Assembly: GCF_009928485.1 (NCBI RefSeq)
Contig: NZ_JAABNP010000028.1
Span: 1 to 64,000, forward strand
DNA from: Clostridium sp. C2-6-12
GTDB taxonomy: Bacteria > Bacillota > Clostridia > Clostridiales > Clostridiaceae
Direction: 5' to 3'
DNA length: 64,000 bases
Each line of letters begins with the position of its first letter. Within the stretch, counting starts at the first letter, position 1. The notes below the pieces were generated by a model. That model searched no databases, was not told the origin of the DNA, and saw nothing but the letters and a program-made list of their open reading frames with translations. Positions 49,519 through 58,429 of the stretch are shown here, piece after piece. The position numbers and the translations under genes were made by a program.

Positions 49519-50541
49519 ATGTATATAATAGGAACAGTGGGGCCAAATATAAAAGATAGAACTGTGCTTAAAGGAATAATCGATAGTGGAGTAAATGCAT
49601 TAAGGTTTAATTTTGTTCATGGCAGTACAGTTGAGTTTTTAGAAATATTAAAAAACGCAAAAGAAATAAAAAACGAGATTAAAATAATATTAGATCTTTC
49701 CGGTACAAAAGTGAGAGTATCCAATAGTTTTGAATATATATATAAAGTTTACGATGGTGAGGAAATATATTTTTGCGGTGAAGATAAATATGAAGAAATA
49801 AAAGATAACATAAGTAAAATGAAAATTAAAATTATTCCTCTCAATATAGAAAATAAAATTTTATCAATAAGTGATTATGATCAAATTGGAATAAAGGAAA
49901 ATACTATGATTTTTAATGTTATAGATAAAAAGAATGACATTATTAAAGTGTTTACACTTAGAGGTGGAATAATTAGAAAAGGAAAAGGATGTAATATAAA
50001 AAATTTAGAAAGGAGACCCTTTATCCTAAGTGAAAAAGATAAAGAAGCAATTAATTGGGGAATAGACAATAAGGTTGATGTTATAAGTCAGTCATTTGTT
50101 GAAGACAAGGAAGACATTATCGAAATAAAAGAATTTATTAATAAAAACAAATCAAATAGAGCAGATGTTAAGATATGGGCCAAAATAGAGACTTTAAATG
50201 GCGTTAATAATATAGAAAAAATTATAAATGAATCAGAAGGAATTGTAATAGGACGGGGAGATTTGATTCCTGAAACATCAATAGAAGACACTCCAATTTA
50301 TGAAGAAATTATATTAAAAGAAGTATTAAAAAAGAAAGGAAAAGAATTAATTATAGCAACCCACATTTTTAATAGTATGAAAAATGGGAAGATGCCATCA
50401 ATTTCTGAAGTTGAAAGTATATATAATTTCATAAAATCAGGTGTAACAGGATTTATTTTAGCTGGTGAAACTTCTATAGGAAAAGCACCAGTAAAAACTG
50501 TTGAATTTCTAAAAAAACTAGTTGATAAATATAACATTTAA
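49519..50541 (+). CDS. Short, degenerate pyruvate kinase homologue
   Basis: The 340-residue protein follows the pyruvate kinase barrel from start to end (IIGTVGPN, ALRFNFVHG, KIWAKIETLNGVNNIEKI, VIGRGDLIPE, FILAGETSIGKAPV) but lacks the C-terminal domain of standard enzymes of 470 residues or more. Key segments are changed: DTKGPEIR reads DLSGTKVR, ATQMLESM reads ATHIFNSM, and PTRAE reads PSISE. The proton-transfer lysine and metal Glu/Asp segments are partly kept. It may have another substrate or a regulatory role. TGGAGG sits 6 nt before the ATG. It is monocistronic. Confidence 0.8.
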   Translation: MYIIGTVGPNIKDRTVLKGIIDSGVNALRFNFVHGSTVEFLEILKNAKEIKNEIKIILDLSGTKVRVSNSFEYIYKVYDGEEIYFCGEDKYEEIKDNISKMKIKIIPLNIENKILSISDYDQIGIKENTMIFNVIDKKNDIIKVFTLRGGIIRKGKGCNIKNLERRPFILSEKDKEAINWGIDNKVDVISQSFVEDKEDIIEIKEFINKNKSNRADVKIWAKIETLNGVNNIEKIINESEGIVIGRGDLIPETSIEDTPIYEEIILKEVLKKKGKELIIATHIFNSMKNGKMPSISEVESIYNFIKSGVTGFILAGETSIGKAPVKTVEFLKKLVDKYNI

Positions 50542-50650
50542 ATATTTTCTAGAGACTAAAATGATTAAATATCAATTATAATAAAAAAATACAATACATA
50601 ATTTCAGACAAATAATTGTTTTAAAATTTGTATTGTATTCATAATATAAA

Positions 50651-51142
50651 TTATATTTTATTAAACCTATTAACAAAAAAAGATATTGCGAGTGTTAAAG
50701 CATAGTCATATATTAAGAAAACTACTTGCGCAGCCATCCACAAAAGCCACAAAGAAATACTAGGATATATAAAACTTAAAAAAGTTTTAGTTATTAGGTA
50801 AATTATCCCCAATAATATATTAAATAAAATTAACTTCAGTAATATTTCTGTAGGCATATTTCTTATTTTTTCTATAAAATACTTAAATATTCCATATACT
50901 CCAAAAAATAAAGTATAATATATTGCTATATTAGTTGGCACTAGTAAGAAGCTAAGGATGCTTGAAGCAATATATACTAATATAGCATTTTTTACTGAAG
51001 TCCTTATAATAGCAATAGGAATTAAACATGAAGCTATTGTCATAATGGATAAAGTGCTGATGGGTAAAATGGAGGTGGAAAAAAGAACGACAAGGGTTAG
51101 TGCTACTAAAACTCCACTTTCAGCCATATTTTTTGATTTCAT
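50651..51142 (-). CDS. Small integral membrane protein
   Basis: The 163-residue protein has five or six hydrophobic helices and little else. Its size and helix pattern resemble ECF S components or DUF2232-type proteins, but no diagnostic motif is visible. GAGGTGAGG precedes the ATG. It is a lone gene; the next gene on the same strand begins 68 nt further in transcription order upstream. No function is assigned. Confidence 0.65.
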   Translation of the reverse strand: MKSKNMAESGVLVALTLVVLFSTSILPISTLSIMTIASCLIPIAIIRTSVKNAILVYIASSILSFLLVPTNIAIYYTLFFGVYGIFKYFIEKIRNMPTEILLKLILFNILLGIIYLITKTFLSFIYPSISLWLLWMAAQVVFLIYDYALTLAISFFVNRFNKI

Positions 51143-51209
51143 AAAAGCCTCACCTCTTTAAAATAAAGTTAATTTTCATATATGTAAGATTAAACTTTAA
51201 AATAGAGGA

Positions 51210-51845
51210 TTAACAACAACTGATTAAATCACCACCAAAACATTCACACAAACTGTCTAAACACCAAAGATTAATACAACAGTTGCACAGGTCTGCATTA
51301 TTTGTATTTGTAGTTCTATAATATGGATTTGAATAATTGTTACCTCTTTGTCTTAATGAATTCAAACCTTGTCTGTATTCAAAGTTATTTGGATCCATTG
51401 AAACGGCTGTATTCATGTGCTCAAGAGCAGAATCAAACCATCCTTTATTAAGTAATACAGCACCATATAAATAATGCCATTCTGCAGTCCTATTAGTCAT
51501 AGAACTTAATTTACTTTCAGCAAATGCATAATTACCAGATTGAATAGATCTTCTTATCTCTTGGAAATCAAGAGAACTATTTGAAGAACTGTTATAGTTG
51601 TAGGAATTATTAGAATTGTTATAGTTTGAAGAAGTATTTGAGCTATAACTATTATTATCTCCAGAATTTTTTGTTAGCATATCATAAGCTTTATTAATCT
51701 CCATCATTTTTTCTTCGGCCAAATTCTGTAATGGATTGTCAGAGAATTTATCAGGATGGTATTGTTTAATAAGCTTTCTATAAGCGCTTTTTATTTCGTC
51801 TTGGGTTGCATTAGGCTTTACTCCTAATACTTCATATGGATTCAT
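51210..51845 (-). CDS. DnaJ-domain protein with TPR-like region and Cys-rich tail
   Basis: The 211-residue protein starts with a complete J domain (about 1-62, [21 protein letters not shown] and the HPD motif in QYHPDKF). A Ser/Asn/Tyr-rich linker comes next, then a tetratricopeptide-like helical region ([24 protein letters not shown]). The tail contains eight cysteines in 25 residues ([18 protein letters not shown]...), which may bind metal. It would stimulate DnaK towards a special client. Its ATG overlaps the stop of the DUF5685 gene (TAATG), so the two are coupled. Confidence 0.88.
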   Translation of the reverse strand: MNPYEVLGVKPNATQDEIKSAYRKLIKQYHPDKFSDNPLQNLAEEKMMEINKAYDMLTKNSGDNNSYSSNTSSNYNNSNNSYNYNSSSNSSLDFQEIRRSIQSGNYAFAESKLSSMTNRTAEWHYLYGAVLLNKGWFDSALEHMNTAVSMDPNNFEYRQGLNSLRQRGNNYSNPYYRTTNTNNADLCNCCINLWCLDSLCECFGGDLISCC

Positions 51846-52750
51846 TATAAATCTCTCCTTTTAGTTTCATTTGAGCTTTCAGGATTTTTAGTAACAGTTA
51901 TGTATTTATCCATTAAGCCTAATTCTATTATGTTATATAGTATATCTTTGTTTCTAGTAAGCTGTAGTCTATCTAAATTTGATTTAGCATTGTACCCACA
52001 GTTTAAAATAGTAAATTCTATTTTAGGTTTTATAGCATCAATAAATTTATCATACACCAAGTTATCTTTATTATACAAATAATTTATAGGATTAAATTTT
52101 TCTTTTTCCATGTCAGATTTTAAATCATCTAAAGCATCTATTAAATAAATCCATTTACCAATAGAATAACCTAAGTTATATAATGAACTTCTAAGTTCTT
52201 CAGAATCATTGATTAATTCAAAAGGATAATCATGTAGTATTATACCAACTAAATTACTAAATGGATCACATATTTCATCAATAGAATTAAAAGATTTACT
52301 ATTTTCCAACGTGGAAAGTTTATTTAAGCATTCTTTTATACTATTATTTATTTTATCTATTGAAGAATTGAATTTCTTTTTATATGGCGATAAAATAATT
52401 GAAAAAAATCGGCTTTTGAAATTTTTATCATCATTTACATCATCCAAAAGTTTGTAATAGAATAATGAAATATTCATAGCTGCTGCATAAGATAAAGCTC
52501 TATTGTTAGCTATTATAAGCTTCTTTTCAGCTGGGTGAAGAGCACATCGATGAGAAGAAACTTGTAATTCATCCGGATTTAATCCATCTAATAATAAACC
52601 TAAAAAGGTCATATCATAATTTAAAGACATTCTAGGTATATTTCCAAATTCTTTTTTTATATGACAACATAAACCACAATAATAGCATTTAAATCTAGCA
52701 AAATCCTTTACTTTCATTTCAGCTTTCAATGGAGTAACATATCCAAACAA
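51845..52750 (-). CDS. DUF5685 family protein
   Basis: The 301-residue protein starts [27 protein letters not shown], the hallmark of DUF5685, and is otherwise helical. Early cysteines (CYYCGLCCH) and a later HRCALHP could bind a metal cluster. The family commonly lies beside J-domain genes in clostridia, as it does here; the function is not known. A GTG at 52759 lies inside AAGGAGTG, so the TTG at 52750, 8 nt after AAGGAG, is the start. It is the first gene of the pair. Confidence 0.8.
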   Translation of the reverse strand: MFGYVTPLKAEMKVKDFARFKCYYCGLCCHIKKEFGNIPRMSLNYDMTFLGLLLDGLNPDELQVSSHRCALHPAEKKLIIANNRALSYAAAMNISLFYYKLLDDVNDDKNFKSRFFSIILSPYKKKFNSSIDKINNSIKECLNKLSTLENSKSFNSIDEICDPFSNLVGIILHDYPFELINDSEELRSSLYNLGYSIGKWIYLIDALDDLKSDMEKEKFNPINYLYNKDNLVYDKFIDAIKPKIEFTILNCGYNAKSNLDRLQLTRNKDILYNIIELGLMDKYITVTKNPESSNETKRRDL

Positions 52751-53087
52751 TAAAAACACTCCTTAATATATTAGAACTTCCTTTAGGTTAGAGTTGCTTA
52801 ATAAAAACCTAAATGAAGATAAGTAACCTATTTATAAAATTAAGTATAATCCAATTATACAGTAAATTTTGGCATTGGAACAATAGTGTTTAGATATATA
52901 TAATAAAAAGTTCAGATAAAATTCATATTTATAATATATCAAAGACTTAAAAATAGAAAAACTTTATAATAGATAAATGCGGTTTTATATATTTTTTAAG
53001 TGCATTTTGAAAAAATAAGGTATAATATATTTATAAATGAAATTAAGGGATATTTTATAAAAATATAAAAATTTTTTTGAAAAAGTA

Positions 53088-53116
53088 TTTACAACGGATA
53101 ATAATTATTATATAAT
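53088..53116 (+). promoter_or_regulatory. Promoter with candidate PerR box, reverse rubrerythrin
   Basis: TTTACA (53088-53093) and TATAAT (53111-53116) are 17 bp apart. The spacer contains a perfect palindrome ATAATAATTATTAT (53098-53111), which resembles the PerR/Fur box core. PerR represses reverse rubrerythrin genes in C. acetobutylicum, so peroxide control is likely here. The rest of 52751-53087 shows nothing. Confidence 0.65.
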
Positions 53117-53190
53117 AACAAATGCAGTGAGAAACAAATAAATATATAAATAATAAATTAATAAATTTAAATTTTAGGAGGAGAAAAATT

Positions 53191-53733
53191 ATGAAAAAAT
53201 TCGTTTGTACAGTGTGTGGTTATATTTATGAAGGAGAAGCAGCTCCAGAAAAATGCCCAGTGTGTGGAGTTGGAGCAGAGAAGTTCGTTGAACAAAGCGG
53301 AGATTTAGCTTTTGCAGATGAACATGTAATTGGAGTAGCTAAAGATGTTGATCCTGAAGTTATAGAAGGTTTAAGAGCAAACTTTGTTGGTGAATGTTCA
53401 GAAGTAGGAATGTACTTAGCTATGTCAAGACAAGCTGATAGAGAAGGATATCCAGAAGTTGCAGAAGCTTATAAGAGAATAGCTTTTGAAGAAGCAGAAC
53501 ATGCTGCTAGATTTGCAGAATTATTAGGAGAAGTAGTTGTTGCTGATACAAAGGCAAACTTACAAGCTAGAGTTGATGCAGAACATGGTGCATGCCAAGG
53601 TAAGAAGGATTTAGCAACTCTTGCTAAAAAACTAAATTTAGATGCAATTCACGATACAGTTCATGAAATGTGTAAAGATGAAGCTAGACATGGTAAAGCA
53701 TTTAAAGGTCTTTTAGACAGATATTTTAAATAA
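53191..53733 (+). CDS. Reverse rubrerythrin
   Basis: The 180-residue protein has an N-terminal rubredoxin domain (Cys6/Cys9 and Cys22/Cys25 in CTVCGY and CPVCGV) followed by a four-helix diiron domain with Glu motifs [22 protein letters not shown] and [10 protein letters not shown]. That order is the reverse of classical rubrerythrin. Such proteins reduce peroxide and oxygen with NADH-derived electrons in clostridia. Its last 50 nt form one end of a direct repeat: an integrated element has replaced the gene's original 3' end with a near-identical one (final residue Lys instead of Asn). AGGAGG precedes the ATG. Confidence 0.95.
   Translation: MKKFVCTVCGYIYEGEAAPEKCPVCGVGAEKFVEQSGDLAFADEHVIGVAKDVDPEVIEGLRANFVGECSEVGMYLAMSRQADREGYPEVAEAYKRIAFEEAEHAARFAELLGEVVVADTKANLQARVDAEHGACQGKKDLATLAKKLNLDAIHDTVHEMCKDEARHGKAFKGLLDRYFK
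53680..53729 (+). repeat. attL: left attachment-site repeat
   Basis: These 50 nt at the end of the rubrerythrin gene recur at 61674-61723 with a single mismatch; the first 38 are identical. They bound an integrated element and lie next to its integrase gene. Confidence 0.9.
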
Positions 53734-53759
53734 AATATAATATAAAAAAATATATTTAG

Positions 53760-53846
53760 ATACAATTTTCAATATTGGTAAGTGGCTATAAATAAGGCTT
53801 TTGAGTTCGTAGTCATGAAACTAATTTTGAAAATTGTATTTTTTTA
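53760..53846 (+). terminator. Long-loop hairpin with T tail after rubrerythrin
   Basis: ATACAATTTTCAA (from 53760) pairs with TTGAAAATTGTAT (53827-53839), followed by seven T residues, with a 54-nt loop. It belongs to the element and replaces the terminator that now lies beyond attR. Confidence 0.6.
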
Positions 53847-53880
53847 TCTCTTGATATATTTTGAATGTATTTTACTTTTA

Positions 53881-53937
53881 GTGGGAACATCGTGGGATAT
53901 CTACATTATTATTTTAAAAATATTTTTATTTTCCCAC
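53881..53937. repeat. Arm-type repeats, left end
   Basis: GTGGGAACA (53881), GTGGGATAT (53892) and, inverted, TTTTCCCAC (53929-53937) share a core GTGGGA. Matching repeats lie near the right end. They are probably binding sites for the integrase N-terminal domain or Xis. Confidence 0.65.
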
Positions 53938-54006
53938 ATTTCTTGTTATTCTTTGAAAACACTAACTTTATTCAATGTATATACTTTTTTCTTGGGGGAA
54001 ATGTAA

Positions 54007-54034
54007 TTGACACGATTTCTTTTGATGATATAAT
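54007..54034 (+). promoter_or_regulatory. Near-consensus promoter of the integrase gene
   Basis: TTGACA (54007-54012) and TATAAT (54029-54034) are both perfect, with a 16-bp spacer. Transcription would begin near 54041. Confidence 0.8.
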
Positions 54035-54067
54035 GAGCTTATTAGTAATTTGAAAGCTGGTGAAATA

Positions 54068-55222
54068 TTGAAAGGTAGTGTTAGAAAAAAAGGAGCAACT
54101 TGGTCATATAGAATTGACTTGGGCAAAATTGATGGTAAGAGAAAACAAATAGAACGTAGTGGCTTTAAGACAGAAAAGGAAGCTAATTTTGCATTATCAG
54201 AAGTTATTAATGAATATGGTAAGACAGGAACTTTTATCGAAAATAAAAAAGTAACTTTTCAAGAAGTATTTAATGAATTTATAAACCTTGAAGCTCCTAC
54301 TACAAGAGCATTTGCTACAATTTTGCGTTACAAATCATTATATAATAATCATTTTCAAGAATTTGCGCCAAGATACATATTCCAAATAACAGAAAACTCA
54401 ATTCAAGATTTTATAAACTCTAAATGCAAAACACATAGTGATGAGTATGTTCGTTCTATTTATAATTTTTTCCTTGTCTTATTCAATTATGCAATAGAAA
54501 AGAAGTATTTAAAAATATCTCCCATGAAAAATGTTAAACCTCCTAAAAGCTATAGAGCATATGGAGAAATTAAAGCTTATTCAAAAGATGAACTTGAAAA
54601 AATGGAAGAAAGGTTTAAAAGTACAAATTTACTTACGGCTTTTATTCTTGGTATTAACTTAGGTATAAGAGTTGGAGAATGTTTTGCATTAAGATTTTCA
54701 GATATAGACTGGAATAAAGAAACGATTAAAATAGATAAACAATTGCAGTATCAAGATAAAATGTGGAGTTTGGTTTATCCCAAGACAGCTAATGCAGTTA
54801 GAACAATTAAATTAAATAAAAATCTAGTTGAATATTTAAGAAATTTAAAGATTCAATATGAAAATGATAAACATGAATACGGACTTGCATATAAAATCAA
54901 TACTGTTATGGAGAAGCGTGGGAAAAGCTCTGAATTAATGGTTATAGATAATTTTATTAATATCAAACCAAATGGGGTAATGCTTACGACAGATAGTCAA
55001 AAGGTATTATCTAGAATATGCAAAAATGAATTCAACATAGATTTTAAGTTTCATAACCTTAGACATACTCATGCAACGATGTTGGCTGAAAAAGGAGTTA
55101 ATCCTAAATATGTACAACAAAGGCTTGGACATGGAAAACTAGAAATAACTTTAAGGTATTACACTCATGTAACTGATTCCATGCATAATCAAGTTGCTGA
55201 GATTGTAGATGATTTATTTTAA
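54068..55222 (+). CDS. int: Tyrosine recombinase (integrase)
   Basis: The 384-residue integrase has an N-terminal arm-binding domain (GSVRKKGATWSYRIDLGKIDGKRKQ), a SAM-like core-binding domain, and a catalytic domain with Arg in GINLGIRVGECFALRF, Lys in YPKTANAVR, HNLRHTH, RLGHGKLEITLRYYTHV and the nucleophilic Tyr. It resembles Tn916/ICE-type integrases. It sits directly inside attL and should catalyse integration and excision at the rubrerythrin 3' end. The frame opens at 54050, but the TTG at 54068 has a GGTGAAATA leader and matches the family N-terminus. A strong promoter lies 30-60 nt upstream. Confidence 0.92.
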   Translation: MKGSVRKKGATWSYRIDLGKIDGKRKQIERSGFKTEKEANFALSEVINEYGKTGTFIENKKVTFQEVFNEFINLEAPTTRAFATILRYKSLYNNHFQEFAPRYIFQITENSIQDFINSKCKTHSDEYVRSIYNFFLVLFNYAIEKKYLKISPMKNVKPPKSYRAYGEIKAYSKDELEKMEERFKSTNLLTAFILGINLGIRVGECFALRFSDIDWNKETIKIDKQLQYQDKMWSLVYPKTANAVRTIKLNKNLVEYLRNLKIQYENDKHEYGLAYKINTVMEKRGKSSELMVIDNFINIKPNGVMLTTDSQKVLSRICKNEFNIDFKFHNLRHTHATMLAEKGVNPKYVQQRLGHGKLEITLRYYTHVTDSMHNQVAEIVDDLF

Positions 55223-55277
55223 ATAAATATATAAAACAGACTTAAAATGATATTTAAGTCTGTTTATTTAACGTAAA

Positions 55278-56168
55278 TCAGTTAATGTTATAAACTGTAT
55301 AATACTTAGGGTCTTCTATCAAAATATCGCATTTATTTAGAATCATTTCTCTTTCTTGATAATTTAACGAATAATAATATTCTACCAATTGCCAATCAAA
55401 TAAATCAAGTGTTGGCAAATACGGAATTTCCAAATTGAGTTGATCCAAATAAATACCTCTTGCAACATTCAATTTTATTTTTAATTGTTCTGATAGACTG
55501 CGATATATTTCAATATCATCAGCAAAATTATTTTTTTCATATAGTTCGCTTAAAAGTTGCGAATCATTCTTATTAAAACACTTTATATCTAATCTTACAA
55601 CATTTTGAATATTCATAGAAAAAATAGAATTTCTAATTTCTGTTTTTCCATCCTCATTTAGCAATGCATAACTACATATTAAATTCCAAGCATCCTCACT
55701 AATTTTTTCATAATCATCATAAAATTTTAAAATTTTATAACAATCCAAAATTGCCATATTATTATATTTTTCAAGAATAGATTTTATGCAGTCGTTTCTT
55801 TCATTTTCTTCATTCATCTCATCAATTCCATCATCAAATTGTAATAACTCGCTATTAGGTGATATTTTATTTACTTTTTCCAACTTCATTCTTACTCCAA
55901 CTTCTGTTGTAAAAAAAATATTATGTTTAAGTTGTTCTAATGAAATACCTAAAGTTTCCGAGAATTTTTCCAAAGTTCTATTTATTCTTTTATCTTTTCC
56001 ATTATAATTATCATATTTACCACTTAAATATCTTTCGAAAGTTCTTTGAATGCTTTTATCCTCCTCACCTGGAAATTTTTCTTCATATATCTCTGCAAAT
56101 TTTTCATTAGTTATTGACATTGCTTTTTTTAGAAATTTTAATTTATCCGAAATTTTATCGCGTTTCAT
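55278..56168 (-). CDS. Probable element regulator
   Basis: The 296-residue protein is helical. Its first 95 residues (KLKFLKKAMSITNEKFAEIYEEKF, then FERYLSGKYDN and LEKFSETLGISLEQLKHNIF) look like an expanded helix-turn-helix domain of the kind found in phage-type repressors. The rest has no recognised motif. It is transcribed against the replication genes from a 440-bp divergent region holding palindromes, as expected of a master repressor. GAGGAG before the ATG at 56168 is preferred over the frame opening at 56207. The function is inferred from position and fold impression only. Confidence 0.6.
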   Translation of the reverse strand: MKRDKISDKLKFLKKAMSITNEKFAEIYEEKFPGEEDKSIQRTFERYLSGKYDNYNGKDKRINRTLEKFSETLGISLEQLKHNIFFTTEVGVRMKLEKVNKISPNSELLQFDDGIDEMNEENERNDCIKSILEKYNNMAILDCYKILKFYDDYEKISEDAWNLICSYALLNEDGKTEIRNSIFSMNIQNVVRLDIKCFNKNDSQLLSELYEKNNFADDIEIYRSLSEQLKIKLNVARGIYLDQLNLEIPYLPTLDLFDWQLVEYYYSLNYQEREMILNKCDILIEDPKYYTVYNIN

Positions 56169-56252
56169 ATTATATCTCCTCATATAATTAATTTGTATTA
56201 TAAACAAATCTCACTAGAATATAACCACTAAAATATGTGGTATATTTATGAC

Positions 56253-56374
56253 ATCATCCTCCTAATTACAAACAAAATTGAAGATTAAATTGTAGTAAAG
56301 GCCAGGCTGCAAGCCTGTTTATTCAGCCTTTACGACAATTTAATATTCGATTTATAATTTTGTATTAGGATGAT
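56253..56374. repeat. Large imperfect palindrome, candidate single-strand origin
   Basis: Arms of about 45 nt (56253-56302 and 56323-56374) pair imperfectly: ATCATCCT with AGGATGAT at the base and TAAAGGC with GCCTTTA near the tip. A nested hairpin CAGGCTGCAAGCCTG (56303-56317) lies in the middle. No T run follows and it lies in a divergent promoter region, so a terminator is unlikely. Single-strand origins of rolling-circle replicons have this form. Confidence 0.6.
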
Positions 56375-56534
56375 TAATCGTATATAAAGTTATTTTACAA
56401 TATATTTATATTAATTTAATTCATTATAATCTATTAAATTCTATTTTCAACGACATATTCCAAAAAAATATAGACACATATTATTAATATTGTGTCGTTT
56501 TAAAGTTATTTTTTAAGCTTTAAAATATAAGTAC

Positions 56535-56546
56535 GGTTAGCTAACC
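56535..56546. promoter_or_regulatory. Palindromic operator candidate
   Basis: GGTTAGCTAACC is a perfect 12-bp palindrome 63 nt before the first gene of the replication operon. It may be the site of the divergently encoded regulator. Confidence 0.4.
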
Positions 56547-56608
56547 TAGGATGTGAGAGAAAAATTATAATACAAAAATTATTTTTTATGAAAGAGGATG
56601 TGGAATGA

Positions 56609-56944
56609 ATGATAACTTTAAATAAAATTATAGTAACATTAATACAAGTAGCTGGTTCGGATACTGTTTTAATTACAGATGTTAAACCACTAAGGACATT
56701 TGTAGATGGGAAAATAACAGATGATATATCTAATTATTCTTATACAGTTGTGTGTCCTGATAATAAGTATGAAACTTTTTCTGTAAAAATCGAAAGTAAA
56801 CAACCAATTATCACCCTTGAAGAACTTGAATCTGAAGGTGCTATTAAAGCTAAAATAAAAGGCTTTGAAGGTAGGTTTTACTTAAACAGAGATAAAGAAG
56901 TTCTATTTACTTCAAAAGCAACAGGATTGGAGATAATAGGATGA
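56609..56944 (+). CDS. Hypothetical element protein, beta-rich
   Basis: The 111-residue protein begins with TLNKIIVTLIQVAGSDTVLITDVK and looks like a small soluble beta domain, without signal peptide. I do not recognise it. It opens the rightward operon of the element and ends in an ATGA overlap with the next gene, so the two are translated together. By position it could be an early regulator or replication accessory protein. Confidence 0.65.
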   Translation: MITLNKIIVTLIQVAGSDTVLITDVKPLRTFVDGKITDDISNYSYTVVCPDNKYETFSVKIESKQPIITLEELESEGAIKAKIKGFEGRFYLNRDKEVLFTSKATGLEIIG

Positions 56945-57690
56945 TAAAAAAATTCTTTGATATGTTAAATAAATTATATGATGATGGTGAATATTTACAA
57001 TTTATTCTTTATATCATATTAGTCGTCATGTTTTCTTTTGTGTTAATAATACCAACTTACTATGCATTTGAAAATTTATTTTTATTTGTTGAACAAAGAT
57101 TTGATGAAATACTTGTTATTGTTGGTGGCTATGTAATGTTTTACTTATGGTGGAAGGATAAAACAAAAAATAGAGAAGAAAAAAACATGAAGCTATTAAA
57201 AGACTCTTCTTTAGCTAAAGAAAATAATGAAAAAGTTTTATGTGAAAGTAATTATGTAACTATAAGACAATGCCTATTTTCTACTTTATTAGAAAATGCT
57301 GAAATCCTTAATCTGAAAAAGCCTGAAAAATTAAGTGAGCTTGATTCTCCTAGTAAAATTATATCAAAAGGCAACGTTTATATGTGTCAGTTTGTCCTAG
57401 TGAAAAATGGGGAAATAAATTCAGATAAAATACAAGAAATGCTCCAATTAAGAATTGTTCAAAAATTAAATACTTTTGAATACGCTGGAATACAACAAAC
57501 ATCATTTATTTATAATGGAAATGCCTATCCAATATTATTGATCGATGAAGTATGTGATAATGGAACTTTTGTACAAATTGATATAACTTGGGCAAGCGAA
57601 AAGTATTGTGATTTATTAAACACGAGAGCACATGCAAAAATGCAACAATTGCAACCTAGAAACGTAAATGTTTATGACAAAGACTTTTAG
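56941..57690 (+). CDS. Element membrane protein with cytoplasmic domain
   Basis: The 249-residue protein has two N-terminal membrane helices (about 20-40 and 54-70). A charged linker and a soluble domain of about 160 residues follow, with VYMCQFVLVKNGEINSDKIQEML and PILLIDEVCDNGTFVQIDITWAS. Its start overlaps the previous stop codon (ATGA). It lies just before a small FtsK-like ATPase that has no membrane part, so it could be that ATPase's membrane anchor; this is inference. I do not recognise the family. Confidence 0.7.
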   Translation: MIKKFFDMLNKLYDDGEYLQFILYIILVVMFSFVLIIPTYYAFENLFLFVEQRFDEILVIVGGYVMFYLWWKDKTKNREEKNMKLLKDSSLAKENNEKVLCESNYVTIRQCLFSTLLENAEILNLKKPEKLSELDSPSKIISKGNVYMCQFVLVKNGEINSDKIQEMLQLRIVQKLNTFEYAGIQQTSFIYNGNAYPILLIDEVCDNGTFVQIDITWASEKYCDLLNTRAHAKMQQLQPRNVNVYDKDF

Positions 57691-57700
57691 TTCATAGTAT

Positions 57701-58405
57701 ATGGATATAGATATATTATTCAATCAAAAATATCTTTCTTTTGGGATTTCAGAAATTATTACATGGAATCCCGAAATAGCTCCACATATTATAACAATTG
57801 GTTCAACCGGAAGTGGTAAGACATATTTTACCAAGTTGCTTTTGGGAAAGATTGCATTAAAAGTTCCAGATTCTCAAATTTATATATGTGATTTCAAAGG
57901 TGATGATGACTTCTCGTTTTTAGATAATTGTTCTCGTTTTTATAGGTTTATGAATTGTTCCATTGGTTTGCAACAATTTTATGAACATTTTCAAAAAAGG
58001 CAAAAAGGAGAAGAGAAAAACAATAACATGATAGTTTTATTTTTTGATGAATGGGCAAGTTATTGTAATAGCCTTGATAAAAAAATGATAGAAGAAGAAA
58101 AAAAGAAACTTTCAAATCTTCTAATGTTAGGGCGTTCTTTTAGAGTTCATGTAATAATAAGTCAACAAAGAGCAGATGCAACTTATTTCAATTCTGCACG
58201 TGATAATTTTAATTTTGTAGTTGGTTTAGGAAATTTAAGTGAGGAATCTAAAAACATGTTATTTCATGAATTTAAATCAGAAATGCTTCCTGATAGAAAA
58301 CAAGGAACAGGCTATATGCTTACAAATGGAAGTAATCTTATATCAATTCAAGTACCTACTATTTCTAATATGCAAAAATTACAAAAAACAATAAAAGTTG
58401 CATAG
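57701..58405 (+). CDS. Small FtsK/SpoIIIE-like ATPase
   Basis: The 234-residue protein is little more than one RecA-like motor domain. Walker A is TIGSTGSGKTYFTKLLL near residue 35, a YICDFKGDDDFSF strand follows, Walker B is VLFFDEWASYC, and a later segment IISQQRADATYF resembles the sensor region of FtsK and TcpA-type coupling ATPases. It lacks membrane helices and the gamma domain. In an integrative element such a protein could pump DNA or, with a host relaxosome, couple it to a transfer channel. The ribosome site is weak, so it may depend on the upstream gene. The origin stem-loop begins inside its last codons. Confidence 0.85.
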   Translation: MDIDILFNQKYLSFGISEIITWNPEIAPHIITIGSTGSGKTYFTKLLLGKIALKVPDSQIYICDFKGDDDFSFLDNCSRFYRFMNCSIGLQQFYEHFQKRQKGEEKNNNMIVLFFDEWASYCNSLDKKMIEEEKKKLSNLLMLGRSFRVHVIISQQRADATYFNSARDNFNFVVGLGNLSEESKNMLFHEFKSEMLPDRKQGTGYMLTNGSNLISIQVPTISNMQKLQKTIKVA

Positions 58406-58426
58406 GTTAGTATTACCCTATGCAAC
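58397..58426 (+). other. Rolling-circle origin: circovirus-type stem-loop
   Basis: GTTGCATAGG (58397-58406) and CCTATGCAAC (58417-58426) form a perfect 10-bp stem. The 10-nt loop TTAGTATTAC holds TAGTATTAC (58408-58416), the nonanucleotide at which circovirus Reps nick between TAGTATT and AC. The site lies 88 nt before the rep gene. Confidence 0.95.
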
Positions 58427-58429
58427 ATA

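Noticed and set aside
53782-54006. 74-residue frame between rubrerythrin and integrase
   Set aside because: No ribosome site; the frame overlaps a hairpin and arm-type repeats and has low-complexity hydrophobic codons.
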